Assembly: GCA_963971225.1 (NCBI GenBank)
Contig: OZ020269.1
Coordinates: forward strand, 32,509,264-32,573,263
Direction: 5' to 3'
Length of the DNA: 64,000 nt
Origin: Melieria omissa
Lineage: Eukaryota > Arthropoda > Insecta > Diptera > Ulidiidae
A program made the translations under genes and the position numbers. Below, piece after piece: positions 1 through 11,821 of the stretch. How positions within the stretch are numbered: the first letter of the stretch is position 1; the number at the start of each line of letters is the position of its first letter. The notes under the pieces are model-generated. The model saw only the letters and a program-made list of their open reading frames with translations, did not search any database and was not told where the DNA came from.

Positions 1-197
1 TGACTTAGATGATGTTTGCTTTCAAATCAAATCAAATCAATCAAATTCTATTAAATTTTAAAAAATGGCAATTAATAGTTAATCGACTAACGACTAATAA
101 CAATTAATTCGTTAAAATGTTTAACAATCAAAATTCCTTTTGGTTCAATGTCCAACATTTTAACTAATGATTGAAAATCAACTCATTTCAATGTTTC
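1..197. other. AT-rich sequence, nothing recognised
   Basis: Simple AT-rich sequence with short TCAAA and TTAA runs. No reading frame, RNA fold or repeat boundary could be supported. Confidence 0.5.
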
Positions 198-201
198 TTA
201 A

Positions 202-926
202 GGGGGGAACTACCTTTAGACACTTCAAAAAATCGATTTTTGTATTGTTTTAATCGATAGGTATATTGCCTTAGAATATCGTGTCAAAGTTTCAAAAGGT
301 AATTCTCGAAATTGTGGAAGAGATGCATCCCGGAAATGACTGGCGCCGAGCTCGCCGAGCGCAAACTTTAAACTTTAAACGGTATTTTCTCGAAACCATG
401 TTTTTCAACATTGTGTAAGTGATAATAAAATTACTAATAAACAGATTTTCATTATCTAGCATTCATTTTAAAGAGCATAAAAAATTGTTCTATCTAAACT
501 AAAGATTTAAAAAACAAAACATTTTTAGACATTTTTTGACTGCATATATACAAAATTTCTTGTGAAAATCCTAATTTTTTTTTTGTGAAGCCTGTTTTAG
601 AGGGTTAATTTTCGAATTTCGTAAAAATTTTAGTTCATCGACGACAGAAAACCCTATCGAGTAAGAAAATGTTTGGTTTTTTTATTTCAGACTAAAATTG
701 CGGCCAGCATCACTTACACAATTTACGATGTCAACGGCGATATGACTTACAGAATCATTGAACAATTTGTTAAATTTCTGTTTTCACTTTTACAAAAATG
801 TTTTTTTTTTACCTCAGACATCACTGTAAATATATATTATATTGATTTGAAAAGAACTGTTTTCATTTCCCTGTAAATCGACTGTAAAAATTACCTTTTT
901 TTCGGCCTCTAAAGGTAGTTCCCCCC
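202..926. mobile_element. 725-bp inverted-repeat element with TTAA target duplication
   Basis: The two ends are perfect inverted repeats of 19 bases, GGGGGGAACTACCTTTAGA at the left and its reverse complement at 908-926. Each end is flanked by TTAA (198-201 and 927-930). A TTAA duplication is the hallmark of the piggyBac and Kolobok superfamilies. The G-run terminus does not look like the usual CCY start of piggyBac, so Kolobok-like is the better guess, but this is inference. No transposase frame is present. A 67-codon frame at 673-876 is low-complexity and not convincing. The element is therefore non-autonomous. Confidence 0.85.
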
Positions 927-930
927 TTAA

Positions 931-2689
931 TCAATTAGTTTTCATAAAACAGTCGGACTAGTAAAAAACAATTAATTTTTTCAGACTACTATTGTTATTT
1001 ATAAATCCAGTTATTGTAAAATAATCGAAATCTCAGACTAATGATTTACAAGTAATCAAATTAAGACATTAAAATTTTGTAATAAACATGTGTAATCTGA
1101 AGTTTACAAAAATGTTAAAATTAAACCCCTTTCTCCAAATAACGGTACGAAATGGGTTAAGCCTGATATTCAAGGGTTCGAATCTTGAGTCAGGCTACAC
1201 CAAATTAAGAAACCTCCTCTTTTTTTCGATTCCTCTAGCAATCCGTATTCTCAGATATGACCCAACAATTCACAGGGGAAAGATTCCTACTGGGCACTGT
1301 GCGACCCTAGTATCGAATTCTCAACAAAATTGTGAATGTTTTGATTTGTTGTGGTGCTGCGTTTTCCCACACAAAATACACAGAACTTTAAAACAGTGTT
1401 TGATAAACATTCCAAACTGCACACTGCGAGCGACAGCGACAGTGGCAGTGACAGTGCTGACGGACCAATTACTTACAAAAACCCAGTTGGTGTGAAAGTA
1501 CATGTTGCAGCGGTCACTTTGCGCGATGACTCGATGTGCTTCACGCACGTAAACTCAACACTGCGTCACGAGTTTTGCAACACTGAAAACGCGCAGCACA
1601 TGGAAAAGCGAAAACTCTTTTGGGGAAAATGTTCGTCCACGGCGCCAATATGTCAGCTGTCAATGGCAAAACAACGCGCGGCGACAACTGAAGCGCCGAT
1701 TTTCGCTCAGCACAAACGCTTCAGCGACGGCGGATTGTCGACTGCGTCTTGGCAAAAAGCACTAATATACAAAAACAACAATTAAATGTTTAGCGAAAAA
1801 ACCGTCGCCGAGATATGACCAACGCGTCGGCCGACTGTGGGAAGCCACAGCAGCGGGCGGCACTTGTGGCCGCAGCGTGAAATGTGTGACAGCGAGAGTG
1901 CGGTGCCAACATGAGTTGGTCGCAATTGCCGCTCAATTGGGGACGCTCCCAGCTCTCCCAAAACAACGTTGACGCTGCTGCGACCAGTGCAGCGCGATCC
2001 GAATCGTGTAGGCGAAGAAGTGTTTGGCGCTTTGTTGTTATAACTAAATGCAATTTGTGCGGACACTGGGGTTGGGCGCTTTATCGTTTAACGATAATCG
2101 ACACTTTGATAAATGAGAGAACGATAAATGATGTGTTTGGACAAATCAAAGTTGTATAGATTTTAGAACTGTAAAATGTGTTAATTGAGCAAAGAAACGC
2201 AGAAATCGTCAGTGCAAAATTGAATATTTAGATAAAAACAGCAAGTTTGCGGTGTGTTTTTGAGGCTTTAAGAAATTTGTGTTAAACGTTTTTTTGTATG
2301 GAAAATTATCAATAAGACGAGTGAATTTTTGCTATGAATTTTTGCTAGTCGTTTCATACAATTTGTATTGTATGTAAAATAAAAAATTAATAAGAATTAT
2401 AAACCCCCTATTAATGTTAACCATTGCGTTGGTTCTGAAACAAAACAAAAATTAGGAGACAAAATTCTGAATAAACAAAAGAGAAGAGAGACTGAAATCG
2501 GTAAAGATTAGGAGACACAATTCTGAATAAACAATAAAAGGTGAGAGACTGAGATTGGTTCAATCGTGTAGTAAATTTAATGAGCTTTACAAAAAACAAG
2601 TCATTTGCTATAAGATTTCTATCCATAAAGACAGACAATAATCTCAGCAGACTGCACATTCTGGCCCGTTTCACTTCTCTGCTTCTTGG
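931..2689. other. Unassigned sequence with a GC-richer island at about 1350-2080
   Basis: The first part is AT-rich. Between about 1,350 and 2,080 the base composition shifts to GC-richer DNA with GACAGC/GACAGT runs near 1,430-1,460. Overlapping frames of 75-144 codons occur on both strands here, which is the pattern of stop-poor DNA, not of one coding exon. None shows a domain or motif I recognise. From 2,160 the DNA is AT-rich again and runs into the dispersed repeat at 2,690. Confidence 0.45.
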
Positions 2690-2935
2690 TAAAACTCTAT
2701 GCTCTTGCTGCCAGGCTAAGCGCTTTAAATTTGTTCCCTGTTCATTTCTCTCGGGAGCAATGAAGTCACCACAAGACATTGTTTTAATCGGTTGTGTTTT
2801 TCTGCCAGGGTAGGTGATTGGCCTCTCGCAGGTGGTCCTAAGTGATGGGGCTGCCAACTACCGGCGCTTGTTGTGAACCTTACTTAGCGCCACCTGTTGT
2901 GTAAAGGAGGTGACAGCAGGATGGTTGGGGCCTTC
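2690..2935. repeat. Dispersed repeat, copy 1 of 3 in the window
   Basis: This segment shares long near-identical blocks with 42,050-42,250, including a block at about 2,784-2,824 (key words TTTTTCTGCCAGGGTAGGTG and GATTGGCCT) and a second block containing GTGTAAAGGAGGTGACA. A more diverged relative lies at 3,770-4,030. On the minus strand, copies 1 and 3 both read a short peptide with RPITYPGRKTQPI in common, but the reading frames are not otherwise conserved, so coding is doubtful. The class is unknown: it could be an untranslated region of a non-LTR element or a separate repeat. Confidence 0.6.
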
Positions 2936-3289
2936 ACTAAGATCGGTTTGGGGCGCTGTAGCTGCATATTTGGATCATCTGAGAGTTGGAATTTCGAACT
3001 AGGGTATGTTGCTGGACAAGGGAATATTCAAAAGACAGAAAAAATTGGAAAAGTTGGAAGAATGCGCTTGAAATAGGTGGACCAAAACCTGTCTGGAACA
3101 CACAATGATTCTGATGTAAAAAGGGCCCACTCAACGAATACCTTGTCATGAAATCTACATTCAATTCATCATGCATATTCTTAGTAGAGAAGATAAGAGG
3201 AGAGAAAAACAACGGCTAAAGGACTGAAGACGCAACTGACATTTACACAAAGGTTTCTAAGTTGGGCAATAAGTTAAAGAGCGTGATAA

Positions 3290-3560
3290 TCTCCAGAAAA
3301 CTGGGGCAAGATTCTAATTTTGGATATGTAACTAGGGAGGTATCTTTCAAGCTGAAATTCTGGCTAACTAGGTCTAAAAGTCGTTCTTAGCGAGACAGAT
3401 CTATACAGAAAGTCAAGTAGCGATTAAAAAAGGACTTTGCCGTTCTATTCCCTTCATCAAAGCTCACAATAAGCTTTTCGAAAATGTGTTTAAAGTCGCT
3501 GACACTCATCGAAGACTGAAGAAGGTTTCACCAAAATATTTTTTTTTCGTTTAAAGTCGA
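3290..3560 (+). pseudogene. Decayed RNase H segment of a non-LTR retrotransposon
   Basis: Two blocks typical of the RNase H domain of I/LOA-type non-LTR elements can be read in order on the plus strand: IFQAEILA at about 3,341-3,366 (the conserved Glu block, usually VFQAEILAI) and YTESQVAIKKG at about 3,402-3,434 (usually SDSQAAIKAL, here with the catalytic Asp replaced by Glu). The blocks lie in different frames with stops between them, so the sequence is a relic. A near-duplicate of about 58 bp follows at 3,487-3,605 (GTTTAAAGTCG...CACTCATCGA units). Clade assignment beyond a non-LTR element with RNase H is not possible. The motifs are seen; the family is inferred. Confidence 0.45.
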
Positions 3561-3769
3561 TGTCACTCATCGACGACTGAAGAAGGATCACCAAAATGTT
3601 TTTTCGCTAAAAGGATATTGATCCTGAATAAAAAACTCCAGAGGCCTGAAATTGATTTAATCGTATAGTAAATTTAACAAGTTTCCCGAAAAATAGTTTA
3701 AAATCTTTAAAATTCTAAAGTTAGATAAAGTTATATTTTCCCCCAATTTCAAAACGTTAAACTAAAGAC

Positions 3770-4030
3770 TACTTTTATGTCCTTGTTCACTCCGTTTGAG
3801 AGCATAGGGCCCAACAAGGGTAATGCCTTATGTTGGTTACGTCATCAATCATAATCAAGTGAAATTTTGTCAGGGTGGGTAACTAACCTATGGCTGGTCC
3901 CAAGTGATGAGGCAGCCATCGAGCGTCCCCTTGGAAATGAGGTTCCGTATGTGAAAGTTTATTACTAAGTTGCGTAGAGCGCAATGTGTGCATCCGTTGT
4001 TGCTAGATAGGAGGATTGAAAGTTGGTGTC
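3770..4030. repeat. Dispersed repeat, diverged copy 2 of 3
   Basis: The segment shares GCCTTATGTTGGTTACGT with 42,070-42,087 and a diverged CAGGGTGGGTAACTAACCTATGG / AAGTGATGAGGCAGCCATC stretch with the other two copies. Identity is visibly lower than between the 2.7-kb and 42-kb copies. Upstream, 3,650-3,690 also matches 2,550-2,590 (TCGT-TAGTAAATTTAA block), so the similarity with copy 1 extends over about 1 kb with insertions. Confidence 0.5.
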
Positions 4031-7000
4031 TTTGATAAGCTTGTTTTTGGTTGATGTATTCACTGCGACAAATAATATTATTAGTGGTGTTGTTGTTGCG
4101 CTAGTACAGCTAATGGATGGGAAAATATGCTGCAAGCTGCTCATGAAAGCTGCTTATGAAAACTGTTTTGAATGGGAAAAGGCAGCTTAACTTGTTAATA
4201 CTGAAGGGATCGAAAACAATTGGAAAGAAGAAAGTATTTAAAATTAAAGTGTGAAATTAAGTAAAAAATCTAACCCACTTCCTATGGAATGAGAGCACAG
4301 TGCACGTTACGTTTTACTACCGAGGCAACTAAAGACTCCAAAAGCCTAAAACCGCTCACAACTTGTGCCTCGGTAAATGTTTACAAACATGAAAAGTTTT
4401 TAAAACCACATTCACCATAAACTCATTAACTTTCAAAAAAACATGGTGTACTATTTTCACAGGTTTTCCATTTTGCTGTTATTGACATTGAACACCTGCA
4501 ACATTTCACAATATTCATGCAAATTCGTGCAACGTTCAGCATGATTTCACATGAATATTTGTTGCTTGAATTTTATTGCGAATATTGCACAAAGTGTTTG
4601 ACAATCTGTCAGCATGAAATGCATTGCTGTCTATGGCAGAATTTCCATCACTTGTGCTATTTTTAAAGCATAGCAATTGGGCTGCGCTCAGGTTTGGCGA
4701 GGAATGATGGACAAAATGGATAAAATTGCAATTTCAGTTGAAAAAACAAAAATATAAAATGTTATTTGACAGAAAATATGTAGTTGAAAAAATATATAAA
4801 ATTTTATTTTGACGCATAGAAATAAATATAAATATTTTGCTTGAAATTGTCAAATATTTATTTTACCTGGTTTACCAAAGAGTTAGGAAATAAGTTAGGA
4901 AATTCAATTCAAACACAAACACATACAAATTTAAATGCACTCATACCTTTGCACAAACTTTTAAATACTCAAATACACCCACTCACACATACATAAACCA
5001 TTATCACAGACACACCCACACATGCACTATTGTCACACTCACACACTGATATCTATGTAATTGTTAATGTTTCGAGCATTGCTCACAGTTCTGTGCTTAA
5101 ATCTAAATATTTACACACAACTGTACAATACCAATAAATACATATGTACATACAGACATATACTATGATATGTGGGCTTCAATTTACAGTACAATTATTG
5201 GCACTACGCCTTGGCACCGCAACAACAGTGTTTGGTTGCTTGTAGGCGTTTTCATACTTACACCAAATTATTAACGTTGCAACACCTATCGACGACAATG
5301 CAAACCTGTTGCTTCCATGTCACCTGTGCGCGCTTTCGCACCGTTTAATAAACGCTAAACAATGTTAATCATAGTTCGCAGCAGGTGTCGGTATGTCCGC
5401 TTTCGATTTCACACGAAAACGTGGCATACTTTTCGGCTGCCTGAAAGTACGCGGACATAATTTCTACTACGAACAGTGCAGCAGGCGTCAAGTAAGAAGT
5501 TTAACCAATTCAATAGCAAAGACTACGCTACGGCTACGACTACGGCTACGTCTACTCAACTACTCTACGTGCACAAAGTGAACTACGCGCGCAAATGTGC
5601 TGCTCGCTCTTTAATTTTCGAGCAAGAATTGGACTCGTGGGCTGTCCAGATTTATTTACTAGAGATAAGTGGTGTCAGATAACAGTAAATTTGAGTGAAC
5701 TCAAGTCGAAATAAAAGCAGTTTGGCAGTTAGTACAGTGAGCGGCGGCCGCCTGGCCGATGAAAGGACAGACATAGCAGAGTTGGGTGTTCAGTGGGCCA
5801 TTCGAGATGGGTGAGCGGGTGGGGGCGGGGGGCGCATAGTTTAGGCTTAGTTTAGTGTGTGGATATCTAAACAATTCATCGCTTACCGGCTTTGCTTTGG
5901 GCTTCTGCTTCGCCTGTCGCTTCTGCTTCAACATATTCCACCCAGCCGCTGAGTATTGTGGAATTTTTGATGGCTGCTGCGATTCGCTGCGTCTGCGACA
6001 GTTCTATGACATGTGGTGGCGCTCGCAGGCGCTCGACCAGTAAAACGGTCGCTGTTGTTTTAAGTTGCGGTCGCCTGTTCTTGCTTGCGATTGCTTGCTT
6101 TTTTATTGCTGGCAATTTTATTGCCAACGCAAAGTTGTTTGTATTTATGTTGCACTCGATAGCAGCGCCAGCAGTTGCTTCTCATATGTCTGCAGCGAAA
6201 TTTCGAAGGTTAACAGTTGGGGGAACGCATGTTGAACGACGAGGGCGGGGAAATAGTAAATATTTTTTGTTTGCGAACCCGCAGCAGGTAAACAATAACA
6301 ATAGCGTAAAAAATCGTCGTTGTGCAATGGGCCGCAATGTGCAATTTTTCGCAATTCCATAGTGAAAAGGATTATTTTGTGCTGTTTGAGCGGACTAGGG
6401 GAACTCAAACTCAAATAAAAACAAAAACAAAAAATAAAAGGAAAATATATCTAGTATTTGGTATCCATATTTCTGTACCTATATCCATGTGTCGCATTAT
6501 CCTTGCACGCGCACGCAAAACTTTTCACGCACTCATGACGCCATTCCATTCGTTGTGACAGCTTTAAACTTTACGTCATTTAACGGAAATTGCGCCAATT
6601 ACGTTGTCGTTATTATTTTGTCTCACTTTTGAAGTTGATCACAACAACAACAACAGCTTCACACTAAAGCAAAAGACAGTTGCATTTGCGCCTCGGAGCG
6701 CTTTCTTTGTATTCGTGGCAAATATTTTAGTTCACTAAAAGTGTTGCCTACTTTTAGGCTGACACAAACGACACAATAAATTCAATAGATAAATGCTATA
6801 GATAGAAAGTTCCAGTCACCACATAGGCCGTTCGGCATGAACGCATACAAACAAGAACAAACACAGACACAAAATGAATCCTTTTCACCTGTTTCTACAA
6901 TAACAATGTGACAGTGCGAACAATGCGCAATACGAGTTCGCTCACAAATGACAATGAAAAAAGGTTAAGTTAAGTAATGTTTTTGATTTTATGTTTTTTT

Positions 7001-7439
7001 TTTTGGGACGCACATAAGCAGATTAGTTAATCGTGTGGTGTTACCTTTCTCTGCTTCCTTATTGAGACAGTACGCGAGTACTGATGGTACACCTGCACAT
7101 GATTCGATGTGAATTTCCCCAACATGGATACTGCCTTCCTAGTTTGATGAGTTTGTCAAAAGTTCCAAGAAGAAAGCCTGCAAGGAAAAGAATTTCATTT
7201 CATTAGGAATTAAATGCATTTTACAAACTTTGGAAAAGTTTGGAAAAAGTTTAGGTTTACAGAAAAAATAAAAAAAATTGATTGGGAAAAAAGTTTTTTG
7301 TTTTGACTTAGAAAAGTGTTCAAAGTGTAGTGGAAGGTTTTACGCAGATACGCAGATTTTTTAATGTGAATACTGTGAATAATTTTTTAGAAGAATAAAT
7401 GAAAAGATTACAATGCTAAATGAGAAATGATAGCAAAAG
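4031..7439. other. Unassigned intergenic or intronic DNA
   Basis: No gene could be supported. About 4,900-5,170 is rich in ACACA/CATACA runs. Between 5,200 and 6,700 the sequence is GC-richer and stop-poor on both strands, with frames up to 156 codons (5,892-6,362). It contains an imperfect TACGGC run at 5,520-5,560, a CAACAACAACA run near 6,645 and a GGGGGCGGGGGGCG run at 5,821-5,834. None of these frames shows a known motif, signal peptide or conserved splice context. From 6,960 to 7,430 the DNA is AT-rich and featureless. Confidence 0.45.
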
Positions 7440-8139
7440 CAACGAAGACGAATGTTTAGTTAACTCCAACAAGGAATCGAACCCAGAACATCTGGGATGA
7501 TAACAGAAGCAGCGAAGTTGACAGCGAAGACGAGTGTTTAATCAGCTCGAACTAGGAATCGAACCCAGAGACTCTGGGATGATAACAAAAGTTGCAAAGT
7601 TGACAGCGAAGACGAATGTTTACTTGGCTTGAACTAGGAATCGAAACCAGAGACGCTAAAATGATAACAAAAGTTGTAAAGTTCACAGCGAAGATGAGTG
7701 TTTACTTGGCTTGAACTAGGAATCGAAACCAGAGCCTCTGGGGTGATAACAGAAGCATCAAAGTTGACAGCGAAAACTAGGAACGAGGAATCGCAACCAG
7801 AGCCTCTGGAATATTAACTCAGGAAATCCTTTTACCTTTAAATAACAATGACAGAGAAGTTAACAGCGAAAACGAGTGTATAATCTGCTGGAACCAGGAA
7901 TCGAACCCAGATCCTCTGGGATGATAACAAAAGCAACAAGGACGAGTCTTTAAACAACTTGAACTAGGAATCGTAACCAGAGCCTCTGAAGTATTAACTC
8001 AACGAAAACCTTTTAGCTTTAAATAATAAAGTCAGCGAAGTTGACAGCGAGGTGTTTAATCAGCTCGAACTACTAATCGAACCCAGAGCCTCTGGAGTGA
8101 TAACTCGGCATGCTACCCACCCGACCATTGAGGTTTAAG
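7440..8139 (-). repeat. Tandem array of eight tRNA-SINE-derived units
   Basis: Eight units carry a GGAATCGAACCC-like core, at about 7472, 7555, 7638, 7719, 7787, 7897, 7968 and 8073. Read on the minus strand each is a GGTTCGATTCC-type pol III B box preceded by CCAGAGGCTCTGG. Unit spacing is about 68-83 bp, with two longer units of 107-110 bp. Only the unit at the 8,139 end keeps a 5' tRNA-like part (minus-strand GGTCGGGTGGGTAGCATGCC). The B-box region and the ACACTCGTC-like stretch after it match the SINE copies at 42,857-43,189 and 20,805-21,145, so the array appears to be an amplified piece of that SINE. Confidence 0.75.
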
Positions 8140-9559
8140 AAGGTAAGTACACAGCATATTTCTATGTTAATTTAATCTCCAAAAGTATTCCAAGGATATT
8201 CAATTAGGTGAGCTCTCCACCACTCAAAAAGTATAAGTTAAATGTAAGGAAAAAATTCAAAAAGTATCAAGTCATGAGCTCAGTAGAAATGCAAACAATT
8301 TCTTAATATTTTACACCTTAAAACTCATCCAACGGAAGCCTGAAGTTCATTTGTCACAAAATTTGTTTATATAACTTTTGATTTGTTTACTTTAAGACAC
8401 TTTCATACTCACAACTTTTTGGCAGTGAAGGCAAAGCAACAAAGCCAATAAACCTTCGATTCTTCATACCTTAGAAATTTATTAAAGAGGAAGACTGCCT
8501 GTAAAGAGGAAGAAATCAGGTGGTTGAAATGTGCGCAGAGGTTAACGCTTTCAAGTATTGAAGCCAGACAAATGCTACCAAAGTTGAAGGTATTCATTTT
8601 AAATCAGCTAAAGAAACCAAAAATACACCAAAATGCGCAGCTTTATGACTTATGTGCTGCAGATTGTAATGCGTGATGAACTCAACTTTCGAAACTTCTT
8701 AAAAAGAAAGCTTCCTAACAGCAGAGAGTGCCAAGCGTCTGAGTGTTAAATAATTCAGTGTGGACTTGTAAAGGCTCTTAACTTTCGAATATTTGAGCTC
8801 ATAACCTCTGAATAGAATAGACATAAACCTTTGGGGTTGTTCTATGCGGGTATGCGGTCGCGGAGGCAGGTATTTCTATGACAACTCACATGAGCACAAA
8901 GATACCACTTTTTTAGAGGTTCACATAAGGGGGATGGGGCTTCAAACCCTCCCCCACAAGTGCAAAAATTGCTGGTGTAAAATATGACTTTAAATGGGAT
9001 CGAGCTCAAAAGTTGTACGCAAACCAAAAAGATAGCGACAGTGAAAAGAGGTGTGAGGAGGTTCCATGTGTTAAAGTCTCACAATGGCAGGTTTAGGCAT
9101 TATAATATCAGATCAACAAAACAACATGATTTCTTCATTTACGGCGTTGGGCACCACAAGGATTACAATATAAGTCTTGTAATCTCCCTGAGATTTAGAG
9201 AAGAGAGCCAGGAAAATTATGAAATGGATGGTTAAAGTTTTTTGAATTTTCGTTGCCAGGGTCGAAAGTTGACACGTGAGAAAAACATCAAAGATAATGC
9301 AATACAATATAGAATTTTATTATCTTTGGTTCAGTTATTTTTCTTCAGAGCGACAACCACGACAAAAGTAGTTGTACAACAATTATAATCCTTTAGCATT
9401 TCTATATACAAAACATAATTTCACTACTGTCTAATGAACTTTAGAGCGTTGGTATTACATTTCTGCTTCTCACATTGTGATAATGATTTTTGACCCCCCA
9501 TTTAACCCCATAACAATTCCTGTTAGAATTTGGGGCTTTAGTGACTCATTGTAATTTTA
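8140..9559. other. Unassigned AT-rich DNA
   Basis: No gene or RNA fold is supported. A short hairpin lies at about 8,931-8,956, where GGGGGATGGGG faces CCCTCCCCC. The rest is unique AT-rich sequence without coding signal. The short open frames at 8,842-9,307 on both strands overlap each other and show no motif. Confidence 0.45.
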
Positions 9560-9900
9560 TTTTATTTTTATTTATACTTTCAGGTCATCCGCATATAAAA
9601 GATTTTTAGCAATTGAAAAGCAACAGTCAATGTCATTTATGAACCCAATACTCGTCTACTGCCTTGGGGTACACAAAAAGTAGCAGCAAAAGGTTTAGAA
9701 GAGATACCCTCAACTGTGACAACATAATGCCAATTCGTAAGGTATGATATCAACCATTGATGATATGAAGAATGGAACCCAAGAAATATCAAATATCAAA
9801 TTTAATTAAATTGAAACTTAACTTTTCCATAGAGGCTCTGTGAACTAGTTTGAAATGTAGGAAAGTTTTCAAGAGAATATCTTGATATGATTTTCTAAGG
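9560..9900 (-). pseudogene. Reverse-transcriptase relic of a non-LTR retrotransposon
   Basis: On the minus strand, from about 9,900 downward, the usual order of reverse-transcriptase blocks can be read across frameshifts and stops: a SYLTN..YVVTVEGISSKPF block near 9,725, CVPQGS near 9,665 (the SGVPQGS motif with Ser-Gly altered), INDIDCCFSIAKN near 9,625 and LLYADDLKV near 9,590. The YADD box is the catalytic Asp pair of the polymerase. The element class is a Jockey/CR1-like non-LTR element. The rest of the ORF, the endonuclease and the 3' tail are not recognisable, so this is a truncated, inactive copy. Confidence that it is an RT relic is high; the clade is uncertain. Confidence 0.7.
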
Positions 9901-11821
9901 AATGCGCTTCCCGGAATATATGTAGCTGCCATAACATACATCAAATTAAGCAATTTACTTTCTGCTCACAAAGATGTCGAGAAAATAGTGCGAAACACAA
10001 TGTAATTGTTGTATGTACTCTGCTCCGTTGGCCGCAGAACTGTTCCGCGAAGCACAAAAGCGCAGAAATCTACTGAAAGCAAACTTCCGCGAATCTTCGA
10101 TGTTCAATTGTAATCTATTTTATTATGTTTATTTCATTTGAAATTCAAATTAGCTCACGACAGCGCCAGCAGAAAGAGCGCAAAAAAGCGAAGAAATACG
10201 AAAATAAAATGCAAAACCCGCTAAATGGTTTCAGCCGATGGCTCCCAGTCAATTTGGCGCGCAAGAATGTTTCCAGAGCCCAATTTCCTTTCCAAATACT
10301 ATGTTTGCCAGGATGTGACTTGTTCGCATTGTTACACACTTAAAAAATTCATTGAGTGCAATTAGAAGCAATTGGTGTAGCTGACTTTTAATTACTGTAT
10401 TTTTAAGTATTTTTAGAAGCTCGTTTCCTTTGCGTTTTCCCACGATTCACATTTGCTTAGCCATTAGTTTGCACGTGTGTGATTTCTCAAGCAGGAAATG
10501 ACATGTGAAGCCACCGGAATCCAATCAACGAGCATGATGTGACAATGAAAGGCAACGCACGCGCGACAAAGACAATTATTGTAATCTTGTCACATTGACG
10601 GCAGCGCTGATCGAAGGCAAATTGTTGCGCTAATGGCCATTTAAATGCCGCCACGCCGCATTCTCGCTTCTATTTGCATTCTTCACCGTTCAAAAATCAA
10701 TAGGACAATTACAGCTCTGCAGCGCATTTCAACAGCTGGCAGCGGCAGCAGCCTCAAGTGAAACGCCACCAAAGCCAACGTTTTGTGAATGCGTCGGAAT
10801 GAAGTTAAGCCGGCCACTTCGATCACATAATAAACAACACAATGCGCCGCACAATGTCGAAAGGCACAACACTACCAACGATAATAATGCAAACAACAAC
10901 AATAATAAAAATAATAATAACCACTCGTTGCAGCGTGCAGTGAAGCGTAGAGCCAACCACATTCGCTGTAAATCAGCGAGAAAGCAAATAAAATCCAGTC
11001 GACAACGCGCTTCAGTGACATTTGTTGCTTCGTGACATTGCGCTGCTGCCACTTGAAGTGCCGCGGCGCGCGGCGAGTGGACAGCGCGACCTTTGTGGCA
11101 GCAAAACACTTCTGGGTGAAGAGGCACTTTGAAGCGAAATCAGGAATTCGAGCGATTATTATTCAAATTAAAGCTAACACTTCGAATAAAAAAATCGAAA
11201 TTTATTAGAGAAACATTATTTTTTTTATTTTTGGGTTTTCTTTACAGTTTTGCCTCAAGCGAACAGTAAAATTAATCTAAAATTCATCTATTTGCGGTTC
11301 AAATTTCATGTCTGGAGCTTCAGGCCATGTACCCTCGGCGATAATAAATCAGTCAGGAAGTCAGAACAAACTTTTTTTATATATCTTTGTGCATAGATTG
11401 GAATACTTACAGCAAGTTTAAAGTCAATAGGACATGTGTCGTTATAGAACTTCTTTATATTGTTAACCCTTTTCGCTATTTTGTTACCATAAGGCAATAT
11501 GCTACTTTGTGCACGTCTGAACCCACTATGGTTTCAAGAATAAATTTCTCTATTGGTCCTTCAAATAGTTCGAAGTTTTACGCATAATACAAAAATAGTT
11601 AAATGAATATTTAGTTTTAAAAAATACACGTATTCTAGTTGGTGTTTTTTTTAATAATGCAGAAAGCAAAAGTAGCGAAAATAGGAGACATTTTTAACTG
11701 TCCTTTCAATTCAGATGAATTTTTTATATAATTGCTGAAGCTTTTTTATATAAAAGCTGAAGTAAAATTTTAAAAAATCTAATTTTAGTTATGTGTAAAT
11801 AATTTTATATTTAAGTAATTA
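9901..11821. other. Unassigned DNA with a GC-richer island at about 10,000-11,130
   Basis: From 10,000 to 11,130 the DNA is GC-richer and stop-poor on both strands, with an AAC/AAT trinucleotide stretch at about 10,880-10,925 that creates asparagine-rich shadow frames. No domain is visible in the frames at 10,125-10,443 or 10,729-11,127. From 11,140 onward the sequence is AT-rich and unassigned up to the fold-back element. Confidence 0.45.

Noticed and set aside
1163..1203. tRNA-like T arm with GGGTTCGAATC
   Set aside because: The 5-bp T stem does not pair in the standard register and no acceptor, D or anticodon arm lies upstream.
5892..6362. 156-codon plus-strand frame as a gene
   Set aside because: Several frames overlap it on both strands, composition is low-complexity, and no domain or signal is recognisable.
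7440..8139. CRISPR-like array
   Set aside because: Units are diverged, spacing is irregular and the repeated core is a tRNA-SINE B box; the genome is eukaryotic.
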